DNA of 64,000 nt from Desulfarculales bacterium UBA702. Lineage in GTDB: Bacteria > Desulfobacterota > Syntrophobacteria > Syntrophobacterales > Syntrophobacteraceae. The stretch spans positions 17,918 to 81,917 of the forward strand of contig DBMI01000107.1 in the NCBI GenBank assembly GCA_002298165.1, given 5' to 3'. Positions 51,076 to 59,736 of the stretch are shown in pieces; position 1 is the stretch's first letter, and each line of letters begins with the position of its first letter. The notes below the pieces were generated by a model, which saw nothing but the letters and a program-made list of their open reading frames with translations, was not told the DNA's origin and ran no database searches. The translations under genes and the position numbers were made by a program.

Positions 51076-53493
51076 ATGATAGAGGCCGAGGGGTTAAAGA
51101 TTCTTTTAATTGAAGACGATGAAGACGATTTTCTCCTGGTTCGCGACTATTTGTCTCAAATTCCACATTCGAGCTATGACCTGGAATGGATTTCCGAGTG
51201 CGGAGCCGCCAGAGAGGAAATGTATCGCAGCCGTCATGATCTTTACCTGGTGGACTACCGGCTCGGAGAACTCAATGGACTGGATCTCTTGCGGGAGGCA
51301 ATCGATCACGGGTGTACAGTTCCCATCGTAGTACTTACTGGCCAGGGAAACTTCGGAATTGATCTCGAGGCCATGAAGCTCGGAGCGGCAGATTACCTCT
51401 CCAAGGATCAAGTCAACGCCAATCTGCTGGATCGCTCGATCCGGTACGCCATCGAGCGCAGTCGCTCTGAACGCAGCCTGCAGTTATCCGAGAAGAAATA
51501 CCGAAGCATCTACGATAATTCATCGGAGGGCATTTTTCAGATCAGCCCCGGTGGATGCCTGATAGATGTCAACCCGGCATTTGCGCGGATATTCGGCTAC
51601 GACTCTCCCGATCAGATGCTCAGCTCCGTAGGCGATTTCAGGAAATCCTGTGTTGTCCCCCGTGATCTCAGACTTTTAGGGAATGCTATACAGGAGGCTG
51701 GCGGTGCCCAAGGGTTCGAGACTCAAATGTTTACGCGGAGTGGAAGCAAGATCCACATTTCGATCAAGGCCAGGGCCGTTCGAAACGCCGACGGAGAAAC
51801 AGTCTACTATGAGGGGTCGATAGATGACATTACCGAGCGGAAACAGGCCGAGCAGGCAATACAGGCCCTTTTCGAAAGCACGGTTGGAATTATCGGGGAG
51901 GATTTTTTCGACAGGATAGCCGCCAGGCTTTGCTCATGGCTTGGATGCGACTGCGTGATTGTCGGAGAGATTGTTGATTCAAAAATATCGGTCCTCTCGA
52001 TGATCGTCGACGGGGTTATCAATCGCGACTACTCCTATGATCTTGAAGCATTGCCGTGTTGCATTGTCGTAAAGGAAGGCTATCGTGTTTATCCCGACCG
52101 CGTCTGCGAACTGTTTCCCGAAGGTAAGTTCATTCAGGAGCTTAGGGCCGTCGGTTTTGTCGGAATTCCACTTAAAAATCGATCCGGTGAGCCAATCGGT
52201 GTTCTTTGTGCTTTCTCTCGCCAAAAGCTGGACATCCCTCGAAGTACAGAGCAATTCATGAGCATCATAGCCGCCAGGGCCTCGGCGGAAGTCGAACGCT
52301 CCAGACTGGAAAAGGAACAGAAGAAGATGGAGGCCCAGTTGCGCCAGGCACAAAAGATGGAAGCAATCGGAACACTTGCCGGGGGGATAGCACACGATTT
52401 CAATAACATACTTGGAATAATTCTTGGTTATACGGAGGTCACACTGCGTGGACTCCCGGAGAATAGCATCCATCAAGAAAACCTCAGGGGGGTGCGTAAT
52501 GCCGGTTTGCGCGCCAAGGACCTGATCCGGCAGATACTCTCGTTCAGCCGGATGAGCGAAAAGTATCAACAGCCCATCAATCTTTCTCCTATAATCAAGG
52601 AGGGCCTTAAGCTGCTCAAAGCAGCCCTGCCGACAACCATAACCATCAATGAATTCTATCAGGCCGATGACAATTCCGCAGACGTGGTTTTGGGCGATCC
52701 CACCCAGATTCACCAGATTCTTATGAACCTTTGCACCAATGCTTTTCATGCCATGAAGGATAAGGGTGGAACATTGGATGTAATATTGTCAGATGTTTAC
52801 TTCTCATCCTATGACATCGGACGACCCACCGACCTTGCTCCCGGGGCATATGTGAGATTGACGGTGAGCGACACTGGCCATGGAATGAGCGCCGATGTTG
52901 TCGAGCGCATTTTCGAACCTTATTTCACCACCAAGGGAGGGGAAGGGAGCGGACTGGGCCTTGCGGTTGTGCATGGAATCGTCAAAAGCCACGAGGGTAC
53001 GATCACCGTCTATAGCGAACCAGGCCAGGGGACAACCTTCAAAGTCTATTTGCCAAAGCTTGAGAGTGTGATTGCTTCAGAAACGGAATCTGTTGTTCCG
53101 CTTCCGAAAGGAACCGAGTGTGTGCTGCTGGTTGATGATGAGGAGGGACTTATCAAGTCGGGGACCTATTTGCTGGAGTTCCTTGGCTACAAGGTCGTCT
53201 CAAGCAGAAGCAGTGCGCATGCCCTCGAACTGTTTCGCCTGCAGCCCGACAATTTCAATGTTGTCATAACCGACATGACCATGCCGGAAATGACGGGAAT
53301 CGATCTTGCCGGCAGAATTTTGCATATCCGGCCCGATATGCCCATCGTCCTGTGTACTGGTTTCAGTGAAAAAATAGCCTCGGAATTGGCAAGTAGCACG
53401 GGAATAAAGGAATACTTGACCAAGCCGCTCGAGATTCACAGCCTGGCCCAGACCGTACGAAAAGTACTGGATCAGAGATCAAGCTTGAAGTGA
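51076..53493 (+). CDS. Hybrid histidine kinase: REC-PAS-GAF-HisKA-HATPase-REC
   Basis: An 805-residue soluble kinase. Receiver 1 (~10-125) has EDDEDD and phospho-acceptor VDYRLGELNG. PAS (~135-262) ends DDITERKQ. A GAF-like domain covers ~270-405. HisKA has the H-box GGIAHDFNNILG (~445). HATPase includes NLCTNAFHAM (N-box), DTGHGM and GSGLGLAVVHGIV. The terminal receiver (~680-800) has VDDEE, TDMTMPEMTG and Lys in LTKP. It can take a phosphoryl group in at the front and pass it on at the back. RBS GAGGAAGGAAAG. The next gene, a response regulator, starts 4 bp later. Confidence 0.93.
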   Translation: MIEAEGLKILLIEDDEDDFLLVRDYLSQIPHSSYDLEWISECGAAREEMYRSRHDLYLVDYRLGELNGLDLLREAIDHGCTVPIVVLTGQGNFGIDLEAMKLGAADYLSKDQVNANLLDRSIRYAIERSRSERSLQLSEKKYRSIYDNSSEGIFQISPGGCLIDVNPAFARIFGYDSPDQMLSSVGDFRKSCVVPRDLRLLGNAIQEAGGAQGFETQMFTRSGSKIHISIKARAVRNADGETVYYEGSIDDITERKQAEQAIQALFESTVGIIGEDFFDRIAARLCSWLGCDCVIVGEIVDSKISVLSMIVDGVINRDYSYDLEALPCCIVVKEGYRVYPDRVCELFPEGKFIQELRAVGFVGIPLKNRSGEPIGVLCAFSRQKLDIPRSTEQFMSIIAARASAEVERSRLEKEQKKMEAQLRQAQKMEAIGTLAGGIAHDFNNILGIILGYTEVTLRGLPENSIHQENLRGVRNAGLRAKDLIRQILSFSRMSEKYQQPINLSPIIKEGLKLLKAALPTTITINEFYQADDNSADVVLGDPTQIHQILMNLCTNAFHAMKDKGGTLDVILSDVYFSSYDIGRPTDLAPGAYVRLTVSDTGHGMSADVVERIFEPYFTTKGGEGSGLGLAVVHGIVKSHEGTITVYSEPGQGTTFKVYLPKLESVIASETESVVPLPKGTECVLLVDDEEGLIKSGTYLLEFLGYKVVSSRSSAHALELFRLQPDNFNVVITDMTMPEMTGIDLAGRILHIRPDMPIVLCTGFSEKIASELASSTGIKEYLTKPLEIHSLAQTVRKVLDQRSSLK

Positions 53494-53497
53494 GAAA

Positions 53498-54130
53498 ATG
53501 AATAACAGAAACATAGTGAAAGTACTAATAGCAGAAGATGACGCAGTTACGAGCCGTCTGCTCAAAGGCATGCTCCAGGATTGGGGATATGAACCTGTCA
53601 TAGCCTTTGATGGGAATGAGGCATGGGAGGTGCTCCAGGCTGAAGATGCTCCCCCACTGGCAATCCTCGACTGGATGATGCCCGGGATGGATGGCATCGA
53701 AATATGCCGCAGGATTCGTGAAAATCCCGCGCCGGCATCCACTTTCATTATTCTCCTTACGGGCAAGGTGAACAAGGAGGATATAATTTTCGGCCTTGAG
53801 GCCGGGGCAAACGACTGCATCACCAAGCCATTCAATCCTGAGGAGTTGCGCGTCCGCGTACAGGCAGGCAGGCGAATAATCGACCTGCAATCGGAACTTT
53901 CAGCCAGGGTGAGAGAACTTGAACGCGTGATGGAACACATCAAGATCCTCCAGGGCATTCTGCCCATTTGCTCCTATTGCAAGAAGGTCCGAAATGACCA
54001 AAATTATTGGCAGCGGTTGGAAAGCTACCTCGTTGCGCACTCCGATGTCCAGTTCAGCCATGGAGTATGCCCCGAATGCTATCAAAAGCACGTGATAACC
54101 CAGATCTTGTCACTGCCCAACAGATTATGA
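53498..54130 (+). CDS. Response regulator with C-terminal zinc-binding Cys motif
   Basis: A 210-residue protein with a receiver domain (~5-125: AEDDAVT, LDWMMPGMDG, TKPF) and a C-terminal ~60-residue module: ILPICSYCKKVRNDQNYWQRLESYL and FSHGVCPECYQKH. The two CxxC pairs suggest a zinc site; this tail is frequent on response regulators and sensor proteins in deltaproteobacteria. There is no DNA-binding domain, so output is probably protein-protein. It is the likely target of the adjacent hybrid kinase. Confidence 0.88.
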   Translation: MNNRNIVKVLIAEDDAVTSRLLKGMLQDWGYEPVIAFDGNEAWEVLQAEDAPPLAILDWMMPGMDGIEICRRIRENPAPASTFIILLTGKVNKEDIIFGLEAGANDCITKPFNPEELRVRVQAGRRIIDLQSELSARVRELERVMEHIKILQGILPICSYCKKVRNDQNYWQRLESYLVAHSDVQFSHGVCPECYQKHVITQILSLPNRL

Positions 54131-54231
54131 AAGCAAGGATCCGTTGGACTGGGACTATTTTTTCATCCTTAATTCCGCAAACTCCCATATCCTTAAATCC
54201 CTAAAATTCCTTAAATCCTGCCCAACTTGCA

Positions 54232-54261
54232 TTGACATTACCCCTGCCTTTCCGATAGCAT
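54232..54261 (+). promoter_or_regulatory. Sigma-70-type promoter before the hydantoinase-like gene
   Basis: A perfect TTGACA (54232-54237) is followed after 18 bp by TAGCAT (54256-54261), ~78 bp upstream of the start at 54339. Short CCTTAAATCC direct repeats lie just upstream. Confidence 0.5.
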
Positions 54262-54338
54262 CACGGTGTTGAAAAGCCGCGGACGACTTAATTTTACGGC
54301 ACGTTTATTTCGAACGTTTGTCTCTTTGGGGGATGTGG

Positions 54339-56045
54339 ATGATAATTGGGCTGGATGTGGGCGGGACCCATACCGATGCGGTGTTGATCGGGGACGGCTC
54401 GATCATGCGCCAGGTTAAGGTCCCGACCGAGCATGCCAATTTGTTTGAATGCGTTTGGTCGGCACTGGAACAGGTCACCCGAGATGTCCGTCCAGAGAAA
54501 ATCCGCCGGGCGGTATTAAGCACGACTCTTACGACCAATGCCATTGCCGAGCAGAAAATGGCTCCGACAGGCATGATCGTTTCCGCCGGGCCCGGCGTTA
54601 ATCCCGAATTGTTCAGGACCGGGCCGCACTATTTCTGTGTTTCGGGGTCTATCGACCACCGTGGGCGCGAGGTTCAGGGACTTGATAAAACCGAGATCAG
54701 GCGCGTTGCAGCCCGCCTCAATTCAGAGGGCGTCCGCCACGTAGGGGTGGTTTCAAAATTTTCGGTCCGAAACCCCAAACATGAGACCTGGATAGCCGAG
54801 ATACTGGGAGATAGTTTCGATAAAATCGTCCTGGGGCACCGGCTCTCCGGAAACCTCAATTTCCCGCGCAGAATCGCTACGGCTTACCTTAATGCAGCCA
54901 TATTCGGTATTCACAAGCAATTTTTCGAAGCGGTACGAGAATCGCTCGACAGAAGAGGCCTGCGTATACCCATCTTCATCCTCAAGGCCGACGGCGGCAC
55001 CATCAGTTTCGAGTCCTCTATCGATTTCCCCGGGCAGACCATCCTTTCGGGTCCAGCGGCAAGCGTTATGGGAGCCCTTCCCTTCGCCGCACTGGACAGG
55101 GACACCCTTGTACTCGACATCGGCGGAACGACAACCGATATGGCAGTCCTTGTCCGCCGCTCACCGCTGCTCGAACCTCTGGGCGGCGAGATAGGCGGCT
55201 TTAAAACATTGATAAGATCGCTTCGCACCAAATCCATTGGGCTAGGCGGGGACAGCGTCGTTAGGGCTGTGGAAGGTGAGTTGCAAATAGGTCCGGACCG
55301 TCTTGGGAAGGCGATGGCCTACGGCGGGCCTGCACCCACGCCGACCGATGCGCTCTACGTGCTGGGCATGGGCAGGGGCGGCGATGCCGAGGCATCCAGG
55401 CGGGGGCTAACCCCTATTGCAACCCAGATCGGAACCTCGCTGGAAGAGGCAGCGAACCGGATCTTCGATCTCACCTGCCAAAAAATTCTGGCGGCATCCG
55501 CCGAGATGATAGAAACAATCAACAGCAAGCCGGTCTATACCGTTAAGGAAATACTCTCGGGCTATAAGGTCGAGCCTCGCGAAATATTGGTCCTGGGTGG
55601 ACCAGCCCCGCATTTCGCCCGTCATCTCGCGCGTATTACTAGGCTTTGCGTTCAGGCAGTCCCCCAGTGGCACGTGGCAAATGCAATCGGGGCCGCTCTT
55701 GCTAAAACTACGAGCGAGGTGGCGCTTTTCGCCGATACCGAGATCGGGTACGCTTATGCGCCCGAAGACGACTTCATTAAGCAGATCGGAAGTGATTTTA
55801 CCATGCGCGGCGCCGTGGAACTCGCCTTCGACCTCCTGCGCAAAAAACATATCAAAGCCGGTGCGGCCGAATCTGAAATGGACATTGAGATTATCGAACA
55901 AGCCGAGTTCAATATGGTCAGGGGTTTTTCGAAAGCAGGGAAGAACATCCGGGTAAAAGTCCAGGTAAAACCGGGCCTGATTCCCAGCTACCACGAGGTT
56001 CTGGGGGGTATTGGCGATTATTGTGCCCTGCCGGGATCGATTTGA
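54339..56045 (+). CDS. Hydantoinase/oxoprolinase-family protein (HyuA-like)
   Basis: A 569-residue ATPase-fold protein: IIGLDVGGTHTDAVLIG (phosphate-1 motif), STTLTTNAIAE, LSGPAASVMGA and LDIGGTTTDMAVL are the hydantoinase A/oxoprolinase hallmarks. Members hydrolyse cyclic amides with ATP. This one lacks a HyuB partner; an HDAC-like amidohydrolase gene follows 39 bp later instead. The start is uncertain (ATG 54333 or 54339, TTG 54318). The C-terminal ~75 residues (GAAESEMDIEIIEQAEFNMVRGFSKAGKNIRVKVQVKPG) look like an added domain. Substrate unknown. Confidence 0.85.
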   Translation: MIIGLDVGGTHTDAVLIGDGSIMRQVKVPTEHANLFECVWSALEQVTRDVRPEKIRRAVLSTTLTTNAIAEQKMAPTGMIVSAGPGVNPELFRTGPHYFCVSGSIDHRGREVQGLDKTEIRRVAARLNSEGVRHVGVVSKFSVRNPKHETWIAEILGDSFDKIVLGHRLSGNLNFPRRIATAYLNAAIFGIHKQFFEAVRESLDRRGLRIPIFILKADGGTISFESSIDFPGQTILSGPAASVMGALPFAALDRDTLVLDIGGTTTDMAVLVRRSPLLEPLGGEIGGFKTLIRSLRTKSIGLGGDSVVRAVEGELQIGPDRLGKAMAYGGPAPTPTDALYVLGMGRGGDAEASRRGLTPIATQIGTSLEEAANRIFDLTCQKILAASAEMIETINSKPVYTVKEILSGYKVEPREILVLGGPAPHFARHLARITRLCVQAVPQWHVANAIGAALAKTTSEVALFADTEIGYAYAPEDDFIKQIGSDFTMRGAVELAFDLLRKKHIKAGAAESEMDIEIIEQAEFNMVRGFSKAGKNIRVKVQVKPGLIPSYHEVLGGIGDYCALPGSI

Positions 56046-56084
56046 GCGGGGTGAGGGCTGGCAAGTCCTGATAAGAGGTAAATT

Positions 56085-57398
56085 ATGGTTTCCGCGAATA
56101 CGAAAATGGGGCTGGTTTTCTTTCCCGCATTCGACTGGGCTATTAGCCCAACCCATCCCGAGCGGGAAGAAAGGCTTCTCTTTACCCAGGACCAGGTTTT
56201 CGAGGAAGGCCTGCTCGATTTCGACGGAATCATCGAATACAAGCCGGAATTGGCAACCATCCAGGACATCCAGCGGGTCCATTTTTGCGTACCCGACGAA
56301 TTGAGCGTGATCACCGAGTCTCATCTTGTTAGCGCTGGCGGTGCCATAACCGTCGGGACGAGGGTGGTCGAAAAGAAAGTCGAGCGCGGTTTTGCCCTGG
56401 TACGCCCGCCGGGACATCATGCGATGAGGGTTGTCCACGGAGGACGTGGTTTTTGCAATATTAACATCGAAGCGATGATGATCGAGTACCTGCGAAAGAC
56501 CTTCGGTATTGGCAGGGTTGCCATAGTGGATACCGACTGCCACCACGGCGATGGAACTCAGGACATCTACTGGCACGACCCGGATACCCTCTTCATTTCC
56601 GTGCACCAGGATGGCCGAACGCTTTATCCCGGGAGCGGGTTCCTGCACGAAATGGGAGGCCCGACAGCCGCCGGTACAACCATTAACCTGCCCTTGCCGC
56701 CAAGAACATCCGAGGAAGGGTTTCTATACGTCCTGGAAAACGCTATTTTGCCGATGCTTGATGATTTCAAACCGGACCTGGTGGTAAATTCGGCTGGACA
56801 GGACAACCATTACACCGATCCTATAACGAATATGTCATTTTCGGCCCATGGATACGCGGAGCTTACACGCCGCCTCAAAGCCGACGTAGCCGTTCTCGAA
56901 GGTGGATACTCGATCGAAGGGGCGCTTCCATACGTAAATGTCGGCATTATCATGGCAATGGCCGGCCTGGATTACAGCGCCGTGCGCGAACCCGATTACC
57001 AGCCGGACAAGATTCGACAGGGTTCGCAAGTCACCAGCGCAATAGAAGAAATGGTGGCAGAGGCTCTCGAAGTCTGGAGACAGGGCCCTGAAATCAGGGC
57101 AAGAAACCTCAAAAAGAATCACTACGCCGAACGAGATAGGCATATATTCTACGACACCGACCATATAATGGAAAACCAGCGTGAACTGCTCCATCTTTGC
57201 CCGGATTGTGCCGGAACCCTGGTAATCGACTCAAGTGCCGATACGGGCCACCGAATCTACGCGGTTCACATTCCGCGCAAGGCATGCGGCGATTGCGTTA
57301 AAGCAGGTTACGATTTTTATGAAAGAGCCGAAACCAGGCTGTATAATTCAGTAATTATGCAGGATCGAACTACAGACAAATACTTGGTTAGAAAATAG
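56085..57398 (+). CDS. HDAC-superfamily amidohydrolase with C-terminal zinc-ribbon-like part
   Basis: A 437-residue protein with a histone-deacetylase fold: RPPGHHAM (catalytic His pair), VDTDCHHGDGTQ (zinc Asp/His), NSAGQDNHYTDP (third zinc ligand) and EGGYS. Bacterial members deacetylate polyamines, acetoin-related or other N-acyl substrates. The final ~70 residues add LCPDCAGTL and KACGDCVKAGY, two CxxC pairs that could bind zinc, uncommon in the family. ATG 56085 follows AAGAGGTAAATT. Paired with the HyuA-like gene, it may finish breakdown of an N-acyl or ring amide. Confidence 0.87.
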   Translation: MVSANTKMGLVFFPAFDWAISPTHPEREERLLFTQDQVFEEGLLDFDGIIEYKPELATIQDIQRVHFCVPDELSVITESHLVSAGGAITVGTRVVEKKVERGFALVRPPGHHAMRVVHGGRGFCNINIEAMMIEYLRKTFGIGRVAIVDTDCHHGDGTQDIYWHDPDTLFISVHQDGRTLYPGSGFLHEMGGPTAAGTTINLPLPPRTSEEGFLYVLENAILPMLDDFKPDLVVNSAGQDNHYTDPITNMSFSAHGYAELTRRLKADVAVLEGGYSIEGALPYVNVGIIMAMAGLDYSAVREPDYQPDKIRQGSQVTSAIEEMVAEALEVWRQGPEIRARNLKKNHYAERDRHIFYDTDHIMENQRELLHLCPDCAGTLVIDSSADTGHRIYAVHIPRKACGDCVKAGYDFYERAETRLYNSVIMQDRTTDKYLVRK

Positions 57399-57409
57399 CC
57401 CCATTCGGT

Positions 57410-58486
57410 ATGAAGCCCGTTCTGATAAAAAATTTTTCGCCGCCCGAATTAGAAGCATGGGTCCAGACGCTAGGCGAGCGGCCATTCCGGGCACGCCAGC
57501 TCTATAGGCACCTCTACGTCCGCAACATCTCATCGTGGGACGAATGCACCGATCTTAGCCGATCTTTTCGAAACCAGCTCGAATACGGCACAGTCCTAAA
57601 CGCATTATCAATTAACAAGATAGACGAGGCCGGTGACGGCACCCGCAAATACCTGTTCCGTCTCCATGACGGAAACTTCATCGAATCGGTGCTGATTCCG
57701 GACGAATCCAGGTGCACTCTGTGTGTATCGAGCCAGGTGGGGTGCGCTTTGGGGTGCAGGTTCTGCATGACCGGGGCGCTCGGGTTCAAGCGAAATCTCG
57801 ATACCGCCGAGATCGTCGACCAGATATGCCAGGTTCAGAAAGAGGCAGGGCAGCGCTATCGGATAACCAGCCTCGTTCTGATGGGAATGGGAGAGCCGCT
57901 GGCAAATTACGATCAGGTCATTCGCGCCCTCGGGATAATGATGGACCAGAACGGCCTTGCCTTCTCGCACCGGCGAGTCACCCTTTCCACGGTCGGAATG
58001 GTCCCGGGACTTTACCGGCTGGGGCAGGACAGTCCGGTGAACCTGGCGATAAGCCTCCACGCCACCGACGATGCACTCAGAAATAAATTGATGCCCGTAA
58101 ACAGGACCTATCCGCTTACAGAGCTTATGCGCGCCTGCCGGGAGTATCCACTTGCGCCGAGGAAGCGGATAACCTTCGAATACATCCTGCTGGATGGCGT
58201 AAACGACAGCCCGAAGCAGGCCCGCGAACTGGTCAGGCTCCTAAACGGAGTCCGCGCCAAGATAAATCTCTTGCCATTCAATCCTCATCCTGGGTCTGAT
58301 TTCCGCACTCCATCGGAAGAAAAAGTGCTGGCATTTCAAGAAGTCTTGCAGAAAGCGCAACTTACTGCCATAATCCGTAAAAGTCGCGGAAATGAGATCG
58401 GCGCCGCCTGTGGCCAGCTTGCCGCAAGGGCTGCGGCTGTCGATCCGCCTCCGGATTCATTGGATACCGATGCACAGGAAGATTGA
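57410..58486 (+). CDS. rlmN: 23S rRNA/tRNA (adenine-C2) methyltransferase RlmN
   Basis: A 358-residue radical-SAM methylase: cluster motif CALGCRFCMTGALGF (CxxxCxxC, ~107-121), LVLMGMGEPLANYD, RRVTLSTVGMVPG, and the second catalytic Cys in GNEIGAACGQL near 340. It methylates A2503 of 23S rRNA and A37 of some tRNAs. The tail (VDPPPDSLDTDAQED) overlaps the hisI region. It starts 12 bp after the HDAC-like gene. Confidence 0.95.
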   Translation: MKPVLIKNFSPPELEAWVQTLGERPFRARQLYRHLYVRNISSWDECTDLSRSFRNQLEYGTVLNALSINKIDEAGDGTRKYLFRLHDGNFIESVLIPDESRCTLCVSSQVGCALGCRFCMTGALGFKRNLDTAEIVDQICQVQKEAGQRYRITSLVLMGMGEPLANYDQVIRALGIMMDQNGLAFSHRRVTLSTVGMVPGLYRLGQDSPVNLAISLHATDDALRNKLMPVNRTYPLTELMRACREYPLAPRKRITFEYILLDGVNDSPKQARELVRLLNGVRAKINLLPFNPHPGSDFRTPSEEKVLAFQEVLQKAQLTAIIRKSRGNEIGAACGQLAARAAAVDPPPDSLDTDAQED

Positions 58487-58488
58487 CA

Positions 58489-58863
58489 TTGAAACCCGAT
58501 TTTACTAAACAAAATGGCTTGCTTCCGGTAATAGCCCAGGATTCGGCCGACGGCAAAGTGTTGATGCTTGCCTACATGAACCAAACGGCTTTCGATAAAA
58601 CCGTCGAGACCGGCAAAGCCCACTACTGGAGCCGGTCCCGCCAGAAACTCTGGTTCAAGGGCGAAGAATCCGGAAACGTTCAAATAGTTCGCGATATTTA
58701 CATAGACTGCGACTCCGATACAATCCTGCTAAAGGTTGAGCAGATCGGCGGCGCTGCCTGCCATACCGGCTTCGCATCCTGTTTTTACCGCCGATACAAT
58801 GGCGGGGAATTTGAAATAGAAGGGAAACCGGTATTCGATCCACGGGAGGTCTACAAGAAGTGA
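58489..58863 (+). CDS. hisI: Phosphoribosyl-AMP cyclohydrolase
   Basis: A 124-residue HisI: YWSRSRQKLWFKGEESGNVQ, DCDSDTILLKVEQ (Mg-binding Asp set) and GAACHTGFASCFYRR (zinc Cys). It opens the adenine ring of PR-AMP in histidine synthesis. The start is a TTG: 58489 (MKPDF) sits behind AGGAAG and is favoured over TTG 58483. No HisE domain is fused. Its stop overlaps hisG by 4 bp. Confidence 0.95.
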   Translation: MKPDFTKQNGLLPVIAQDSADGKVLMLAYMNQTAFDKTVETGKAHYWSRSRQKLWFKGEESGNVQIVRDIYIDCDSDTILLKVEQIGGAACHTGFASCFYRRYNGGEFEIEGKPVFDPREVYKK

Positions 58864-59732
58864 AACAACTCATGCTCGGAATCCCCAAGGGGAGCCTTCA
58901 GGATTCCACCATCAGGCTTTTTCAGCAATCCGGGTGGCGGATCTCGCTCTCCGACAGAAACTACTTTCCCGAAATCAACGATCCCTGCATAAGCTGTTCG
59001 ATATGCCGCGCGCAGGAGATGTCACGCTATGTCGAAAGCGGCACCTTCGACGCCGGCCTCACGGGTCTTGACTGGATATTGGAAAACGACTCGAAAATCC
59101 AGGTCGTGACCGATCTCGTCTACTCGAAAGTAAGCCAGCGCCCGGCGCGTTGGGTTCTGGCAGTCCCGATGGACTCGCCGGTCCAGACTGAAGAAGACCT
59201 TGAGGGCAAAAAGATAGCAACCGAGCTGGTCAATTTCACCAAGCGCTATTTTGGGTCAAAAGGAATTAGCGTAGACGTCGAATTTTCCTGGGGAGCTACT
59301 GAGGCGAAGGTAATCTCGGGGCTTTGCGACGCGATAGTCGAAGTAACGGAAACGGGATCTACCATGCGCGCAAACGGTCTGCGAATAGTCAAAGAACTCA
59401 TGCAGACGAATACGCAGCTTATCGCCAACAAGACTGCATGGGAAGACCCCTGGAAGCGCGAAAAAATAGAACATATCGCGCTTTTGCTCAAGGGAGCGCT
59501 CAAGGCGGAGGGAATGGTCGCACTGAAGATGAACGTACCGAAAGATAAGGTTGAGGAGGTCATGTCGGTGCTCCCAAGCTTGAATGCCCCCACCGTTGCC
59601 CATCTCTACCACTCCGACTGGCTCTCGGTGGAAACCGTTATTTCCAAAGACCAGGTTCGCGAACTCATTCCCAAGTTGATGAACAAGGGTGCGGAAGGAA
59701 TAATCGAATATTCCCTAAACAAGGTGATCTAA
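58860..59732 (+). CDS. hisG: ATP phosphoribosyltransferase, long form
   Basis: A 290-residue HisG_L: catalytic part with LGIPKGSLQDSTI, GLTGLDWILEN and DAIVEVTETGSTMRANGL (PRPP loop), followed by a C-terminal regulatory ACT-like domain (~215-290) that gives histidine feedback. It starts at GTG 58860. It catalyses the first step of histidine synthesis and needs no HisZ. Only hisI and hisG of the pathway are here, so the his genes are scattered in this genome. Confidence 0.96.
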   Translation: MKQLMLGIPKGSLQDSTIRLFQQSGWRISLSDRNYFPEINDPCISCSICRAQEMSRYVESGTFDAGLTGLDWILENDSKIQVVTDLVYSKVSQRPARWVLAVPMDSPVQTEEDLEGKKIATELVNFTKRYFGSKGISVDVEFSWGATEAKVISGLCDAIVEVTETGSTMRANGLRIVKELMQTNTQLIANKTAWEDPWKREKIEHIALLLKGALKAEGMVALKMNVPKDKVEEVMSVLPSLNAPTVAHLYHSDWLSVETVISKDQVRELIPKLMNKGAEGIIEYSLNKVI

Positions 59733-59736
59733 TCCG

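Noticed and set aside
50819..51079. Plus-strand 86-codon frame overlapping the hybrid kinase start by 4 bp
   Set aside because: The overlap looks operon-like, but the frame runs through a degenerate GGGCACAAGGCCC repeat and its composition is unlike real proteins here.
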